Part shown: positions 46,232 to 55,522 of the stretch, piece after piece
Layout of the letters: each line of letters begins with the position of its first letter
Numbering within the stretch: the stretch's first letter is position 1
Assembly: GCF_000517105.1 (NCBI RefSeq)
Contig: NZ_ALVT01000034.1
Coordinates: 125,101-189,100 of the forward strand
From: Fischerella sp. PCC 9605
GTDB lineage: Bacteria > Cyanobacteriota > Cyanobacteriia > Cyanobacteriales > Nostocaceae
Length of the DNA: 64,000 nt
Reading direction: 5' to 3'
Made by a program: the position numbers and the translations under genes
Notes under the pieces: generated by a model
What the model was told of the DNA's origin: nothing
Database searches by the model: none
The model's input: the letters and a program-made list of their open reading frames with translations, nothing else

Positions 46232-47584
46232 GTGACTCGAGCGATCATTGTGCGCCACGGTCAAAGCACGTATAATACCGAAAAACGTATTCAAGGGCGC
46301 ACCGATGCGTCTAAATTAACTGAAAAAGGTCGTAACGATGCCAGTTTAGTAGGCAAAGCCCTCAGTAATATTTCATTTAATGCAATTTACAGCAGTCCTC
46401 TACAGCGAGCAAAAGAAACAGCAGATATTATTTCTCATTCACTTGCAATCAACTCTGAGCAGTCTATTGTTGCTCAAACTTCCGATAAATTATTAGAAAT
46501 TGACTTGCCTTTGTGGGAGAGAATGCTCTCGGCTGAAGTCAAACAGAAGTTTCCCGAAGATTACCGCATCTGGCAAGAACAACCCCATCAACTACAGATG
46601 CTTGTCAAAGATGCTGATGGAAGCAGAGAACATTTTCCTGTCTTAGCTTTGTACGAACAGGCACGGCAGTTTTGGCAAGAAGTTCTGTCCCGCCATCAAG
46701 GCGAAACCATGTTGATTGTAGGACATAACGGCATTAATAGAGCTTTAATCAGTACGGCACTCGGCATTTCTCCATCTCGTTATCATTCCATCCAGCAATC
46801 TAACTGTGGTGTTAGCGTGTTAAATTTCTCTGGTGGATTGGGAGAACCAGTCCAGCTAGAGTCAATGAACCAGACCCAACACATGGGAGAAATTCTGCCT
46901 TCGCTGCGACCAAACCATCAGGGTGTGCGTTTGCTGCTGATCCGGCATGGAGAAACTGAGTGGAATCGCCAAGGCAAATTTCAAGGTCAAATTGATGTTC
47001 CTCTCAACGATAACGGTAGGCTACAGGCACAAAAAGCTGCTGCATTTCTCAAAGATGTAGCAGTTGATTTTGCTGTCAGCAGCCCAATGTTGCGTCCTAA
47101 AGAAACAGCTGAACTAATATTACAGAACCATCCTGGTGTAAAGTTAGAATTACAAGATGGTTTTAGAGAAATTAGTCACGGACTCTGGGAAGGAAAATTA
47201 GAATCAGAAATCGAGCAAGAGTTTCCAGGAGAGTTGCAGCGCTGGCGCACTCTACCAACAGAAGTACAAATGCCCGCAGGGGAAAATTTGCAACAGGTGT
47301 GGGAACGCAGCATCGCAGCTTGGCAGTCTACTATCCAAGCTGCACTAGCAAACCAACTCCAAACCGGAATAGTAGTTGCTCACGATGCTACTAATAAAAC
47401 CTTGCTTTGTCATATTCTGGGTTTATCATCAGAAAATTTCTGGAATTTCCGCCAGGGCAATGGCGCAGTCAGCGTTATTGACTACCCCTTAGGATTGAGT
47501 GGTTTACCAGTGGTGCAAGCGATGAATATTACCGCTCATTTGGGTGGAGGTGTGCTGGATAAAACCGCAGCAGGGGCTTTGTAA
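46232..47584 (+). CDS. Double-domain histidine phosphatase (phosphoglycerate mutase-like)
   Basis: A 450-residue protein made of two histidine-phosphatase domains. Domain 1 starts AIIVRHGQSTYNTEKRIQGR and has VGHNGINRALIS; domain 2 starts LLLIRHGETEWNRQGKFQGQ and has VVAHDATNKTLLC. Both RHG motifs are complete, so both may be catalytic. Tandem fusions of this type are common in cyanobacteria and are annotated as phosphoglycerate mutase-like or as 2-carboxyarabinitol-1-phosphatase homologues; the substrate here is not known. The start is GTG 46232 with GAGGAGG five bases upstream. pyrC follows after 10 bp. Confidence 0.88.
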   Translation: MTRAIIVRHGQSTYNTEKRIQGRTDASKLTEKGRNDASLVGKALSNISFNAIYSSPLQRAKETADIISHSLAINSEQSIVAQTSDKLLEIDLPLWERMLSAEVKQKFPEDYRIWQEQPHQLQMLVKDADGSREHFPVLALYEQARQFWQEVLSRHQGETMLIVGHNGINRALISTALGISPSRYHSIQQSNCGVSVLNFSGGLGEPVQLESMNQTQHMGEILPSLRPNHQGVRLLLIRHGETEWNRQGKFQGQIDVPLNDNGRLQAQKAAAFLKDVAVDFAVSSPMLRPKETAELILQNHPGVKLELQDGFREISHGLWEGKLESEIEQEFPGELQRWRTLPTEVQMPAGENLQQVWERSIAAWQSTIQAALANQLQTGIVVAHDATNKTLLCHILGLSSENFWNFRQGNGAVSVIDYPLGLSGLPVVQAMNITAHLGGGVLDKTAAGAL

Positions 47585-47594
47585 GAGTTATGGT

Positions 47595-48875
47595 ATGACA
47601 AGTGAATTATTACAACAAGTACGGGTTATCGACCCGGTTTCTGGAACTGACCAAATAGCGGATGTGCTGATTGGTGAAGGCTACATTCGGTCAATTGCCA
47701 GTAGCATTTCGGATGTGCCACAGGACACTCACATCCGAGATGGTCACGGATTAGTGTTGGGAACGGGGTTAGTGGATTTATATAGCCACTCCAGTGAACC
47801 GGGGTTTGAAGAACGGGAAACCCTCTCGTCTTTATTACAAGCTGCTGCTGCTGGCGGCTTTACAAGAATCAGCATTTTACCGGACACATCCCCACCCATT
47901 GATAATCCCGCTGTGGTGTCGCAGTTGTTGAAGCGAGGTGGAGAGTTGGGGTGGCGGGGAGTTGGGGAGAAAACCTCACCCCATCTCAACATCTGGGGTG
48001 CTATCACCCTCGATGTTGCTGGTAAGCAAATGACGGAATTTGCAGATTTAGCAGCGGCAGGAGTAGTTGGCTTTGCTGATGGTCAGCCCTTGGAAAATAT
48101 GGCACTGGTACGGCGAGTGTTGGAATATCTCCAACCTTTGGGTAAGCCCATAGCGCTGTGGTGCTGCGATCGCCAGTTGATGGCGAATGGAGTCATGCGC
48201 GAAGGCCCAGACTCAATCCGCTTTGGTTTACCAGGAAATCCTGTGGCTTCGGAAACCTCTGCTATCTCCGCTTTCATAGAATTGGTTGCTGCTACGGGTA
48301 CGCCAGTACATTTTATGCGCGTCTCTACCGCCCGTAGTGTGGAACTAATAGCATCAGCAAAAGCTCAAGGTTTGCCCATCACCGCCAGCACTACCTGGAT
48401 GCATCTTTTGCTCGATACGCAAGTGATTAAAAGCTATAATACCAGCTTGCGTTTAGAACCGCCTTTAGGTAATCCTGATGATTTGTTAGCGTTGCGGGAG
48501 GCAGTACGCACAGGTATTGTAGATGCGATCGCCATTGACCACACGCCCTATACTTACGAAGAAAAAACAGTGGCATTTGCCGAAGCACCGCCGGGGGCGA
48601 TCGGTTTAGAATTAGCGTTGCCCTTGTTGTGGCAGTATTTGGTAGAAACTGGTGAATTCACAGCTTTACAATTGTGGCAGGCGTTGAGTAGTCGTCCAGC
48701 AGAGTGTTTAAAACAAAGTATGAGTGCGATCGCACCTAGTCAAAAAGCTGAACTAACTCTATTTGACCCCCAGCAAAGCTGGAAAGTTGATCGGTCAAAT
48801 CTCCATACACTCTCACAGAATACACCTTGGTTTGGACAACAACTAACAGGTCAAGTAGTGCAAATTTGGTGTTAA
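47595..48875 (+). CDS. pyrC: Dihydroorotase (PyrC)
   Basis: Cyclises N-carbamoyl-aspartate to dihydroorotate in pyrimidine synthesis. Features: GLVLGTGLVDLYSHSSEPGF (the usual metal-binding D-x-H is read as YSHSSEPG), AAAGGFTRISILPDTSPPID, WCCDRQLMANGVMREG, and the late DAIAIDHTPYTYEEK motif with the metal-ligand aspartate. Metal-ligand residues differ from the Zn2+-type consensus at the first site, as in the cyanobacterial group that resembles non-catalytic or variant dihydroorotases, so activity should be tested. Residues encoded at 47937-47985 (RGGELGWRGVGEKTSP) are a repeat-derived in-frame insertion. The start is ATG 47595. Confidence 0.82.
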   Translation: MTSELLQQVRVIDPVSGTDQIADVLIGEGYIRSIASSISDVPQDTHIRDGHGLVLGTGLVDLYSHSSEPGFEERETLSSLLQAAAAGGFTRISILPDTSPPIDNPAVVSQLLKRGGELGWRGVGEKTSPHLNIWGAITLDVAGKQMTEFADLAAAGVVGFADGQPLENMALVRRVLEYLQPLGKPIALWCCDRQLMANGVMREGPDSIRFGLPGNPVASETSAISAFIELVAATGTPVHFMRVSTARSVELIASAKAQGLPITASTTWMHLLLDTQVIKSYNTSLRLEPPLGNPDDLLALREAVRTGIVDAIAIDHTPYTYEEKTVAFAEAPPGAIGLELALPLLWQYLVETGEFTALQLWQALSSRPAECLKQSMSAIAPSQKAELTLFDPQQSWKVDRSNLHTLSQNTPWFGQQLTGQVVQIWC

Positions 48876-49295
48876 AAATAGCAAATAACAATGAATCAGA
48901 GAAGTGATACTAGGTTGCAGTCAAAGATAGTACTTCCCTCACCCTGCCTGTCGGCACCCCTCTGCCAAATTGGGAGAGGGGAGGGGGAGAGGGCACGAAT
49001 TGCTATATCTGAACACAACTTGGTATGAGTTTTTTTTGATACTATTTAAAGAATAGTACGCAGATAATTTTCAAAAGCCTACGAAAGTTGCTTGCTTTTA
49101 TAGGGAAAGTCAGAATTGAAAAGCTGTTAAGTTTCATCTTCTGACTTTTCCTGACTTTAAAGAGTGGCGATCGCTTGATTAATATACCTTCATTCCTTGC
49201 TAACTTGCTTGAAAAATCATTTCCGCCCCATGTAAAGATACATCCAGCTTCTGGGAACACTAAATGTATCATCAAAATTAATAGAGAAAGTATCG
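48876..49295. other. Intergenic region with purine-rich repeat
   Basis: Contains a CTGCCAAATTGGGAGAGGGG segment and further GGAGGGGGAGAGGG (48965-48995), the same class as in rlmN and pyrC. No gene recognised. Confidence 0.4.
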
Positions 49296-50327
49296 ATGTG
49301 GAAAGGCGGATTTAATCCTAGCTCAAAAAACACGCTTCCCTTGCAAATATCAGAAACATATCTCCAAGCAAGGAAACGTGGTACAATCACCCATGAATTT
49401 CACAAAAATTCATCAGCAGAAATCCAAGTTCCACAGGATTGGGAAGACCAGACATCAGAAGCATTTAGGCTACTTAAGCAAGGACTTCAACAGCAGCAAA
49501 CTGGTGAGTTACCTGCTGCAATTATCTCCTTACAACAGTCCTTGTCATTATTTCAGGTTGCTGGAGACTACCAAAGACAGGCACAAGCCCTTTGTTGTCT
49601 AGCTTCGATAGTTTACACTTTAGGGGACTACAAAAGTGCAATTTCTTACTCCCAGCAATGTATATCTTTAGCAAAAGATGCAGAAGACTTGCAGCTACAA
49701 GTACAAGGGTTTTCTCATCTAGGTAATGCTTATCGTCACTTAGGCGATAATCACAAGGCAGCTGAATATTTACAAGAGTGCTTGCAGATAGCACAGCAAC
49801 TACAAGATGAGCGAAGTCAGGTAGCAGCACTGAATAATCTAGGATTGGTTTACAAAGCCTTGGGAGACTTGTCGCGAACTATTGAGTTGCAGCAGCAAAG
49901 CTTAGTAATTATACGACGGCTTCAAGATAATTGGGGCGAAGAACAGGTGCTAAAGAATCTGGGCAATGCTTGTTATGCTTTGGGAAACTACACCAAAGCA
50001 ATTGATTACTATGAGCAGTGTGTAAAAATATCACGCTCACTCAATAACCACCGCAGTGCAATTCAAGTACTCAAGAACTTAGGTAATGCTTGCTATGCTA
50101 TGGGGCAATATACTAAAGCTGTCGTGTATTATGAAGAACGTTTGAAATTAGCTAGGCAAATCCAAGATCAACGTACTCAGGAACAGTGCTTAGGTAGTTT
50201 AGGAGTTGCTTGTGAAGCTTTGGGTGATTATACCAAAGCAGTTGCTTACTATGAAGAACGTTTGGAGCTAGCTAAAACTCTCAACGATCGCCGTAGCGAA
50301 GAACAAACCTTGCCAGTCTCAGAATAG
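49296..50327 (+). CDS. TPR-repeat protein, C-terminus cut by a frameshift
   Basis: A 343-residue protein of tandem TPR repeats of about 40 residues (for example LGNAYRHLGDNHKAAEYLQE, LGNACYALGNYTKAIDYYEQ, LGVACEALGDYTKAVAYYEE), after an N-terminal 60-residue tail without repeats. It probably serves as a protein-binding scaffold; no effector domain is visible. It stops at TAG 50325-50327, but the TPR pattern goes on in another frame from about 50312 to 50422 (IACYALGDYAKAMQYQQ). One lost base near 50312-50316 explains this. Whether the frame change is real or a sequencing error cannot be settled here. Confidence 0.8.
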   Translation: MWKGGFNPSSKNTLPLQISETYLQARKRGTITHEFHKNSSAEIQVPQDWEDQTSEAFRLLKQGLQQQQTGELPAAIISLQQSLSLFQVAGDYQRQAQALCCLASIVYTLGDYKSAISYSQQCISLAKDAEDLQLQVQGFSHLGNAYRHLGDNHKAAEYLQECLQIAQQLQDERSQVAALNNLGLVYKALGDLSRTIELQQQSLVIIRRLQDNWGEEQVLKNLGNACYALGNYTKAIDYYEQCVKISRSLNNHRSAIQVLKNLGNACYAMGQYTKAVVYYEERLKLARQIQDQRTQEQCLGSLGVACEALGDYTKAVAYYEERLELAKTLNDRRSEEQTLPVSE

Positions 50328-50422
50328 CTTGTTACGCCTTAGGTGATTATGCCAAAGCAATGCAATACCAACAGCAGAGTAGGGATGAGAACAACCATCC
50401 TGTTAAGAGAATTAGGAACTAG
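50328..50422 (+). pseudogene. Out-of-frame TPR continuation of the preceding gene
   Basis: The frame starting near 50315 reads SLRIACYALGDYAKAMQ then YQQQSRDENNHP and stops at 50420-50422. It is one further TPR unit matching those upstream, detached by a frameshift. Confidence 0.75.
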
Positions 50423-51389
50423 AATTCAATTTGCGCCCTTATCGTCTTATTTAGTGAAGGATGCTTGAGTACTTCTTCCAGGACGTTAAAGCTAGTAAGA
50501 AACTCCATCAAATTTACAACTCAACATTTGACTAGAGTGCTTTTGTGTTGCAATAATTACCAACAATGCCGCACTCAAAGATGCAGGACTAGCATCCTTA
50601 TTTATAGCTGGAATTACTTTATATAGTTTAAAGACTAAAACAATTGAAATTACTAACTTACACTCTCTGTTGCTTCTTCAATTACTAAAAATGTAAAAAA
50701 TATTACTGCTCAAGTTTAATGCTATTTAAGCTGGAGTGAAAAAACTAAATTTGAATTTGCATAATCAAAACAATCTACTAATTTTAAAATTTTCTTAATA
50801 TTAAGTAAAAATACTCTTTGTGAAAGATAGCTATTTAATTTAACATCTTTGGAGCAGTGAAATCCGAGCTAATCTATTATGTATGTGTTCTCGCTGACAA
50901 TTGATGCTGTCAATTACCATTCTCCAGATTTATATTCTTACCTATTTCTTACCGCTACAAAAATAAATAATTAGTAATACTGGAGTTCTTAACTCAGCTT
51001 ACCATAGGTTATTTATTTAATAACAGTCATCTTTTTTGCAGCCATTTCATTTTTATTTTACAACCTTGTTTTCGTAACTAGATAAATTTATTCGCAGTTA
51101 GTGTTGCTAGTTTATATATTCAGCTTTTATCCCACTATAAAAGGAGGTATAAGCGCAGTAACACACACAATCGCTCAATTTTTAGCAACTAGTTAGCGTG
51201 GTATAACTAGTGTTGTCATTATTGAATTATAATTCCATTTTATTACCCCTTTGTACTTCGGTAAATGAGGTGACAAGAAGTTGAGGCAAGCAAATACAGC
51301 CTAACTACACTGAGTCTAAACAAAGAGGGTCATTAATTATGAATTGCCGATCGGAAAGTAGTTGCAGTTTTTGTTAGAGGTCTTCAATC
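50423..51389. other. AT-rich intergenic region, about 1 kb
   Basis: No gene was supported. A 50565-50695 reading frame (NNAALKDAGLASLFIAGITL) contains a membrane-like stretch without a start codon and may be a remnant. Two A- or T-rich hairpin-like pieces are weak. A ribosome-site-like AAAGGAGGTATAA (51138-51150) has no start codon after it. Confidence 0.35.
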
Positions 51390-52505
51390 ATGTCTGATTC
51401 AGTTGGAGAAGAATTGCTATCTTTCTTGAAAGAATTGGAAAAGCGCAGAGAATTTGCTACCGGATATCCCTATAACTTATCTTATGACTATACTCCCTTA
51501 CTAAATTTGTTTAATTTCACATTAAACAACTTAGGAGACCCATATGTAGAATCTAATTATGCTATTGATTCCCGTAAGTATGAACAAGAAGTATTAGACT
51601 TTTTTGCCAATCTATATAAACTACCAGACGACGACTCTTGGGGTTATATTACTTCCTGCGGTACAGAGGGAAATTTATATGGAATTTGGCTGGGAAGAGA
51701 AGTATATCCAGATGGAATTTTATACTCTTCCGAGGATAGTCATTATTCAGTCGCCAAAGCAGCAAGATTATTTAGGATTGAACACGTGGTTGTCAATTCC
51801 CAACCAACGGGAGAGATAGAATACGATCATTTTGAAGAAATGATTCAACAGAATAGTAGGCGACCTATAATCATAAATTTAAATATTGGCACCACCATGA
51901 AGGGAGCCATTGATAACTTAGATGTAGTATTAAATATCTTAAAAAGAAATCAGATACAGGATTTTTATATCCATTGTGATGCAGCCTTATCAGGAATGAT
52001 GTTGCCTTTTGTAGCTAATGCTCCTCAAGTTAACTTTACTAAACCTATCAGTAGCATTGCTATTTCTGGTCACAAATTCATTGGTTCTCCTTTAGTTTGT
52101 GGAGTAGTGTTAACCCGAAAGGAATTTGTCAATAAAATTGAGACCAGTATCGACTATATTGGGTCGAAAGATACTACTATTCTAGGATCTAGAAATGGTC
52201 ATGCTCCGCTTTTTCTCTGGTATGCCTTAAAGAAAAAAGACTATCAAGGATTAGCAAAGGAAGTTGAATTTTGTCTGGAGAATTCTCAGTATCTTTTTAA
52301 TAACCTCCAGCTATTGAACTATCCTTGCATGCTTAACAATTTCTCTAATACAGTCGTTTTTAAAAAGCCTCCTATACAACTAGTTAAAAAATGGCAATTA
52401 GCTACCCAAGGTGATTGGGCACATATGGTAGTAATGCAAAATATAAATAGACATAAAATAGATACTTTCATTACTGATTTAAAAGGTTTTAGATATCTCG
52501 ATTAA
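51390..52505 (+). CDS. hdc: PLP-dependent histidine decarboxylase
   Basis: Converts histidine to histamine and CO2. It belongs to the bacterial PLP-type group: TGYPYNLSYDYTPLLNLFNF near the start, YITSCGTEGNLYGIWLGRE (PLP phosphate-binding region), LYSSEDSHYSVAKAARLF with the ring-stacking His118, DFYIHCDAALSGMMLPFV with the PLP aspartate, and SIAISGHKFIGSPL with the Schiff-base Lys229. Length 371 fits. It sits 583 bp before an APC permease on the same strand; the pair may be an amino acid/amine exchange system. Serine decarboxylases of plants are related, so another amino-acid substrate is possible. Confidence 0.85.
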   Translation: MSDSVGEELLSFLKELEKRREFATGYPYNLSYDYTPLLNLFNFTLNNLGDPYVESNYAIDSRKYEQEVLDFFANLYKLPDDDSWGYITSCGTEGNLYGIWLGREVYPDGILYSSEDSHYSVAKAARLFRIEHVVVNSQPTGEIEYDHFEEMIQQNSRRPIIINLNIGTTMKGAIDNLDVVLNILKRNQIQDFYIHCDAALSGMMLPFVANAPQVNFTKPISSIAISGHKFIGSPLVCGVVLTRKEFVNKIETSIDYIGSKDTTILGSRNGHAPLFLWYALKKKDYQGLAKEVEFCLENSQYLFNNLQLLNYPCMLNNFSNTVVFKKPPIQLVKKWQLATQGDWAHMVVMQNINRHKIDTFITDLKGFRYLD

Positions 52506-53088
52506 AAACGTAAAATATAAAATATCATACAAAGTAATTTTGTCTGTACTGAACTCAGACTAAATATTTCGGAAATTGCAATGCTGGCATTATATATATC
52601 CGTATAATAGGATGCTTGCACTAACTATATCTGCTTGATTTTTGCTTGATAGTTAAAAAATACACTTTATGCTTGTACTGTTGTTGCTCATTCTATAGTA
52701 GAAACTAAAACAAGATACTAGTGAAAACGTGTTATAATTACAATATTTATTTTTGGGAAGCAAAAAACTTCCAAAATTAGGGGAATTCTATCTGGTTTAT
52801 TTAGAAAACAAGCAAATTATTGGGATTGAAAACTCAATCTCAGCTTCTTTGATTTGCTTATTTCAAAAAAAAAACACAAAGTCTCCATCTAACTTTTTAG
52901 TTATCCAATATTCCTAAACAGTCACCTTGGAAACATATTTAGAATGACATCATAAACAAGCATTTTTACCATCAGGTTTTTCAGATCTGAATGATGAACT
53001 ATATATTTAGTTCATTAGACATTTTCTCTTCGCCTACAGGTATTTCCTTAGATCGCAATTTTGATATCAGCTTTGTTGAAAATAGGAT
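52506..53088. other. Intergenic region between hdc and permease
   Basis: AT-rich. At 52751-52776, TTTTGGGAAG pairs with CTTCCAAAA over a short A-rich loop and could end the hdc transcript. No gene recognised. Confidence 0.45.
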
Positions 53089-54534
53089 ATGTCCGTAAAA
53101 CACCATAAAAGTATTTTTATTTACGAAGTTGTTCCCGAAAACTATTTAAAGCGACGACAACTGAAAGTTGGTGCTGGTTCGTTGTTGTTGTGGGGCTTAG
53201 GTGTAGGTGCTGTCATCTCTGGTGATTTTTTTGGATGGAACTATGGTCTATTGGTAGGTGGCTTCTGGGGATTAGCCATTGCTACTTTGCTAATGGCAAT
53301 CATGTACATATGCATAATCTACGCTGTTGCTGAACTGTCAGCAGCACTACCCCATGCTGGAGGCTTCTATTCCTTTACTCGTAATGCCTTTGGGCCGTTT
53401 TGGGGCTATATTTGCGGTGTAGCCGTTGCTGTTGAGTATGTATTTGCTACTGCCGCGATCGCCTCTGGTATGAGCAATTACCTCAAGCCTTTGATTTCCC
53501 CTGTGCCAAGTTCCTTTGTATGGCTACTTGTCTATGTAATTGGCGTAGCAATCTGTATCCATAGTATGGAACTGAGCCTATATGTGAGTTTTTGGCTAAC
53601 TCTGGCAGCAATTATGGTGTTAGGCATATTCTATGTGAGTATGCTAGGAGCGGGTGTTTTCAAGCTGGAACTGCTGTTTAATGTTCCTGCCGATCTGGGG
53701 CGATCGCCAATGTGGCTACCGAAAGGCTGGCAAGGTGTTTTTGCAGCAATACCCTATGCTATCTGGTTCTACCTGGGAATCGAAGCACTTTCACTGGCAA
53801 GCGAAGAAACCGATAACGTGCCCAAGAATATGCCGAGAGGACTGAAATCAGCAATGTTTACCCTGATTGTTCTTTCAGTTTTGACTCTAGTGCTGAACTC
53901 AGGTGTAGGTGGTGGTGCTGCTGCAATTGGTCAATCAAATGTACCGTTGTCAGCAGGGTTAGAGGCTTACTTTGGGAAGGGTTCTACTAGCAACATCATC
54001 ACAGCGATCGCCCTAAGTCTGGGTTTGGGAGTTAGCTTATTAACTCTAATCTACAGTTATGGGCGCATTCTTTTTGCTCTTTCTAGAGCTGGATATATAC
54101 CGCGTTGGATTTCAGTCACTAACAAAAACCAATCCCCTTACCGAGCATTAATTCTAGGTACAGTAGTTGGATTGATCTGTGTAATGCTAGTTGATCTCGG
54201 TAGCGATGCAGTGGATGCAGTTATTTTAAATATGTCTGTTCTTGCAGCCTTGATCTCTTACGTTCTGGTCATGTTAAGTTACATCAAGCTCAAGTTCAGT
54301 AGTCCTGAGTTACCGAGATCCTATAAAAGCCGATTAGGAAGAAAAGGAGCAGCTGTCGGAGCGATCTTAACTATTTTCGCCCTGATTGCTTGCTTATCTG
54401 TACCAACTTACCAATCTGCTATCTTGGGCGTTGCAGTTGTGATGGGCTTAGCAGTTCTCTACTTTTTCTTTAGTAGAAATCAATTAGTTGCTCAAGCGCC
54501 TGAGGAAATAGCAGCAATCAAGAAAACACTATGA
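53089..54534 (+). CDS. APC-superfamily permease (ethanolamine/amino-acid permease type)
   Basis: A 481-residue transporter with about 12 membrane segments. It begins RRQLKVGAGSLLLWGLGVGA and has FGWNYGLLVGGFWGLA, AELSAALPHAGGFYSFTRNA (the APC substrate-site consensus), and KNMPRGLKSAMFTLIVL. The closest familiar group is the ethanolamine permease (Eat) subfamily of APC transporters. As it follows a PLP decarboxylase gene, an antiport of histidine against histamine, or uptake of a related amine, is plausible but only inferred. The start ATG 53089 lacks a strong ribosome binding site. Confidence 0.85.
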   Translation: MSVKHHKSIFIYEVVPENYLKRRQLKVGAGSLLLWGLGVGAVISGDFFGWNYGLLVGGFWGLAIATLLMAIMYICIIYAVAELSAALPHAGGFYSFTRNAFGPFWGYICGVAVAVEYVFATAAIASGMSNYLKPLISPVPSSFVWLLVYVIGVAICIHSMELSLYVSFWLTLAAIMVLGIFYVSMLGAGVFKLELLFNVPADLGRSPMWLPKGWQGVFAAIPYAIWFYLGIEALSLASEETDNVPKNMPRGLKSAMFTLIVLSVLTLVLNSGVGGGAAAIGQSNVPLSAGLEAYFGKGSTSNIITAIALSLGLGVSLLTLIYSYGRILFALSRAGYIPRWISVTNKNQSPYRALILGTVVGLICVMLVDLGSDAVDAVILNMSVLAALISYVLVMLSYIKLKFSSPELPRSYKSRLGRKGAAVGAILTIFALIACLSVPTYQSAILGVAVVMGLAVLYFFFSRNQLVAQAPEEIAAIKKTL

Positions 54535-54575
54535 TATATTCCTCTAATCAGTTTCCTTGCTGCTGGCAACTCCTT

Positions 54576-55241
54576 TTATTGTTGAAGATACATCAGAGCT
54601 TCACTTGTTTCTACTTGGGGAAATTCTAGATAAAAATTACTAACACTTGCGAATGGTTCCGGTGTTGCCAAAACGATTGTGCGATCGCCCCACTGACGCA
54701 ACCAAGGTAGTAATTTCAGAGGTGCAACAGGCGCACATAGCCAAACCTGTCTTGGAGAATGTCTTTTGGTAGCAGCAGCAGCTACTGCCATAGTCATTCC
54801 CGTCGCAATCCCATCATCAACAATAATTACTGTTGCGCCTTCTGCATTCACCTGCGGACAAGCAAAACTTAATTCTGCTTCCAAGGATTTAGCTTGGTTA
54901 ATAGCTTTATTTAAAGCTGTTTTTTGCCACTCTAAATTCTGTCTTTGGTACATTCTTCTTGGTTGAGCCCAAAGAACATTACCGCAAGCAGTTACCGCAC
55001 CAATTGCTAACTCTGGATTTTCAGGATGGCTAATCTTTTTTGCTACTAATATCGTCAACGGGCAACTCAAAAGCTGTGCAACTGGTGCCGCCACCTCTAG
55101 CCCTCCTCGCGGCAAAGCATAGACGATTGGTGCTGGCTTTATCCCAGATTCATTTGCTTGCTGATTGAGAGTCTTATGGATAACTTGTGCCAGTTCCTCT
55201 CCGGCTTGAGTGCGATCGCTAAAAAGTGGGGTATGCGGCAT
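54576..55241 (-). CDS. Phosphoribosyltransferase-family protein
   Basis: A 221-residue type I phosphoribosyltransferase-fold protein. The PRPP-binding loop is TVIIVDDGIATGMTMAVAAA, and the N-terminal VYALPRGGLEVAAPVAQLL and LTILVAKKISHPENPELAIGA parts are typical of the small group found widely in cyanobacteria and other bacteria as predicted phosphoribosyltransferases of unknown substrate. It is convergent with the permease gene, so not in its operon. Confidence 0.85.
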   Translation of the reverse strand: MPHTPLFSDRTQAGEELAQVIHKTLNQQANESGIKPAPIVYALPRGGLEVAAPVAQLLSCPLTILVAKKISHPENPELAIGAVTACGNVLWAQPRRMYQRQNLEWQKTALNKAINQAKSLEAELSFACPQVNAEGATVIIVDDGIATGMTMAVAAAATKRHSPRQVWLCAPVAPLKLLPWLRQWGDRTIVLATPEPFASVSNFYLEFPQVETSEALMYLQQ

Positions 55242-55522
55242 GGTTTTTCCCCAGCATATGACAATGCCATTGCTTCGATCTTGACAGATTTTTATTGAAG
55301 TGAATTAATATTCGTATTTTGTTAAACTGGGAAAAGCTTTCATTTTTGAAACGTTTATACACTACTTAAGTATAAGTATCTAGAAACATGCAGAAGAGTT
55401 TATAGTATTTAGTATAAACATATACAAAAAAGCACTGCTGCTGTTTTTAGCATGGACTATTTTCGACTCAATATTTTACTTAGATTTAGATAGCTTACGC
55501 TGACATTAATATTTCAAGTTTC

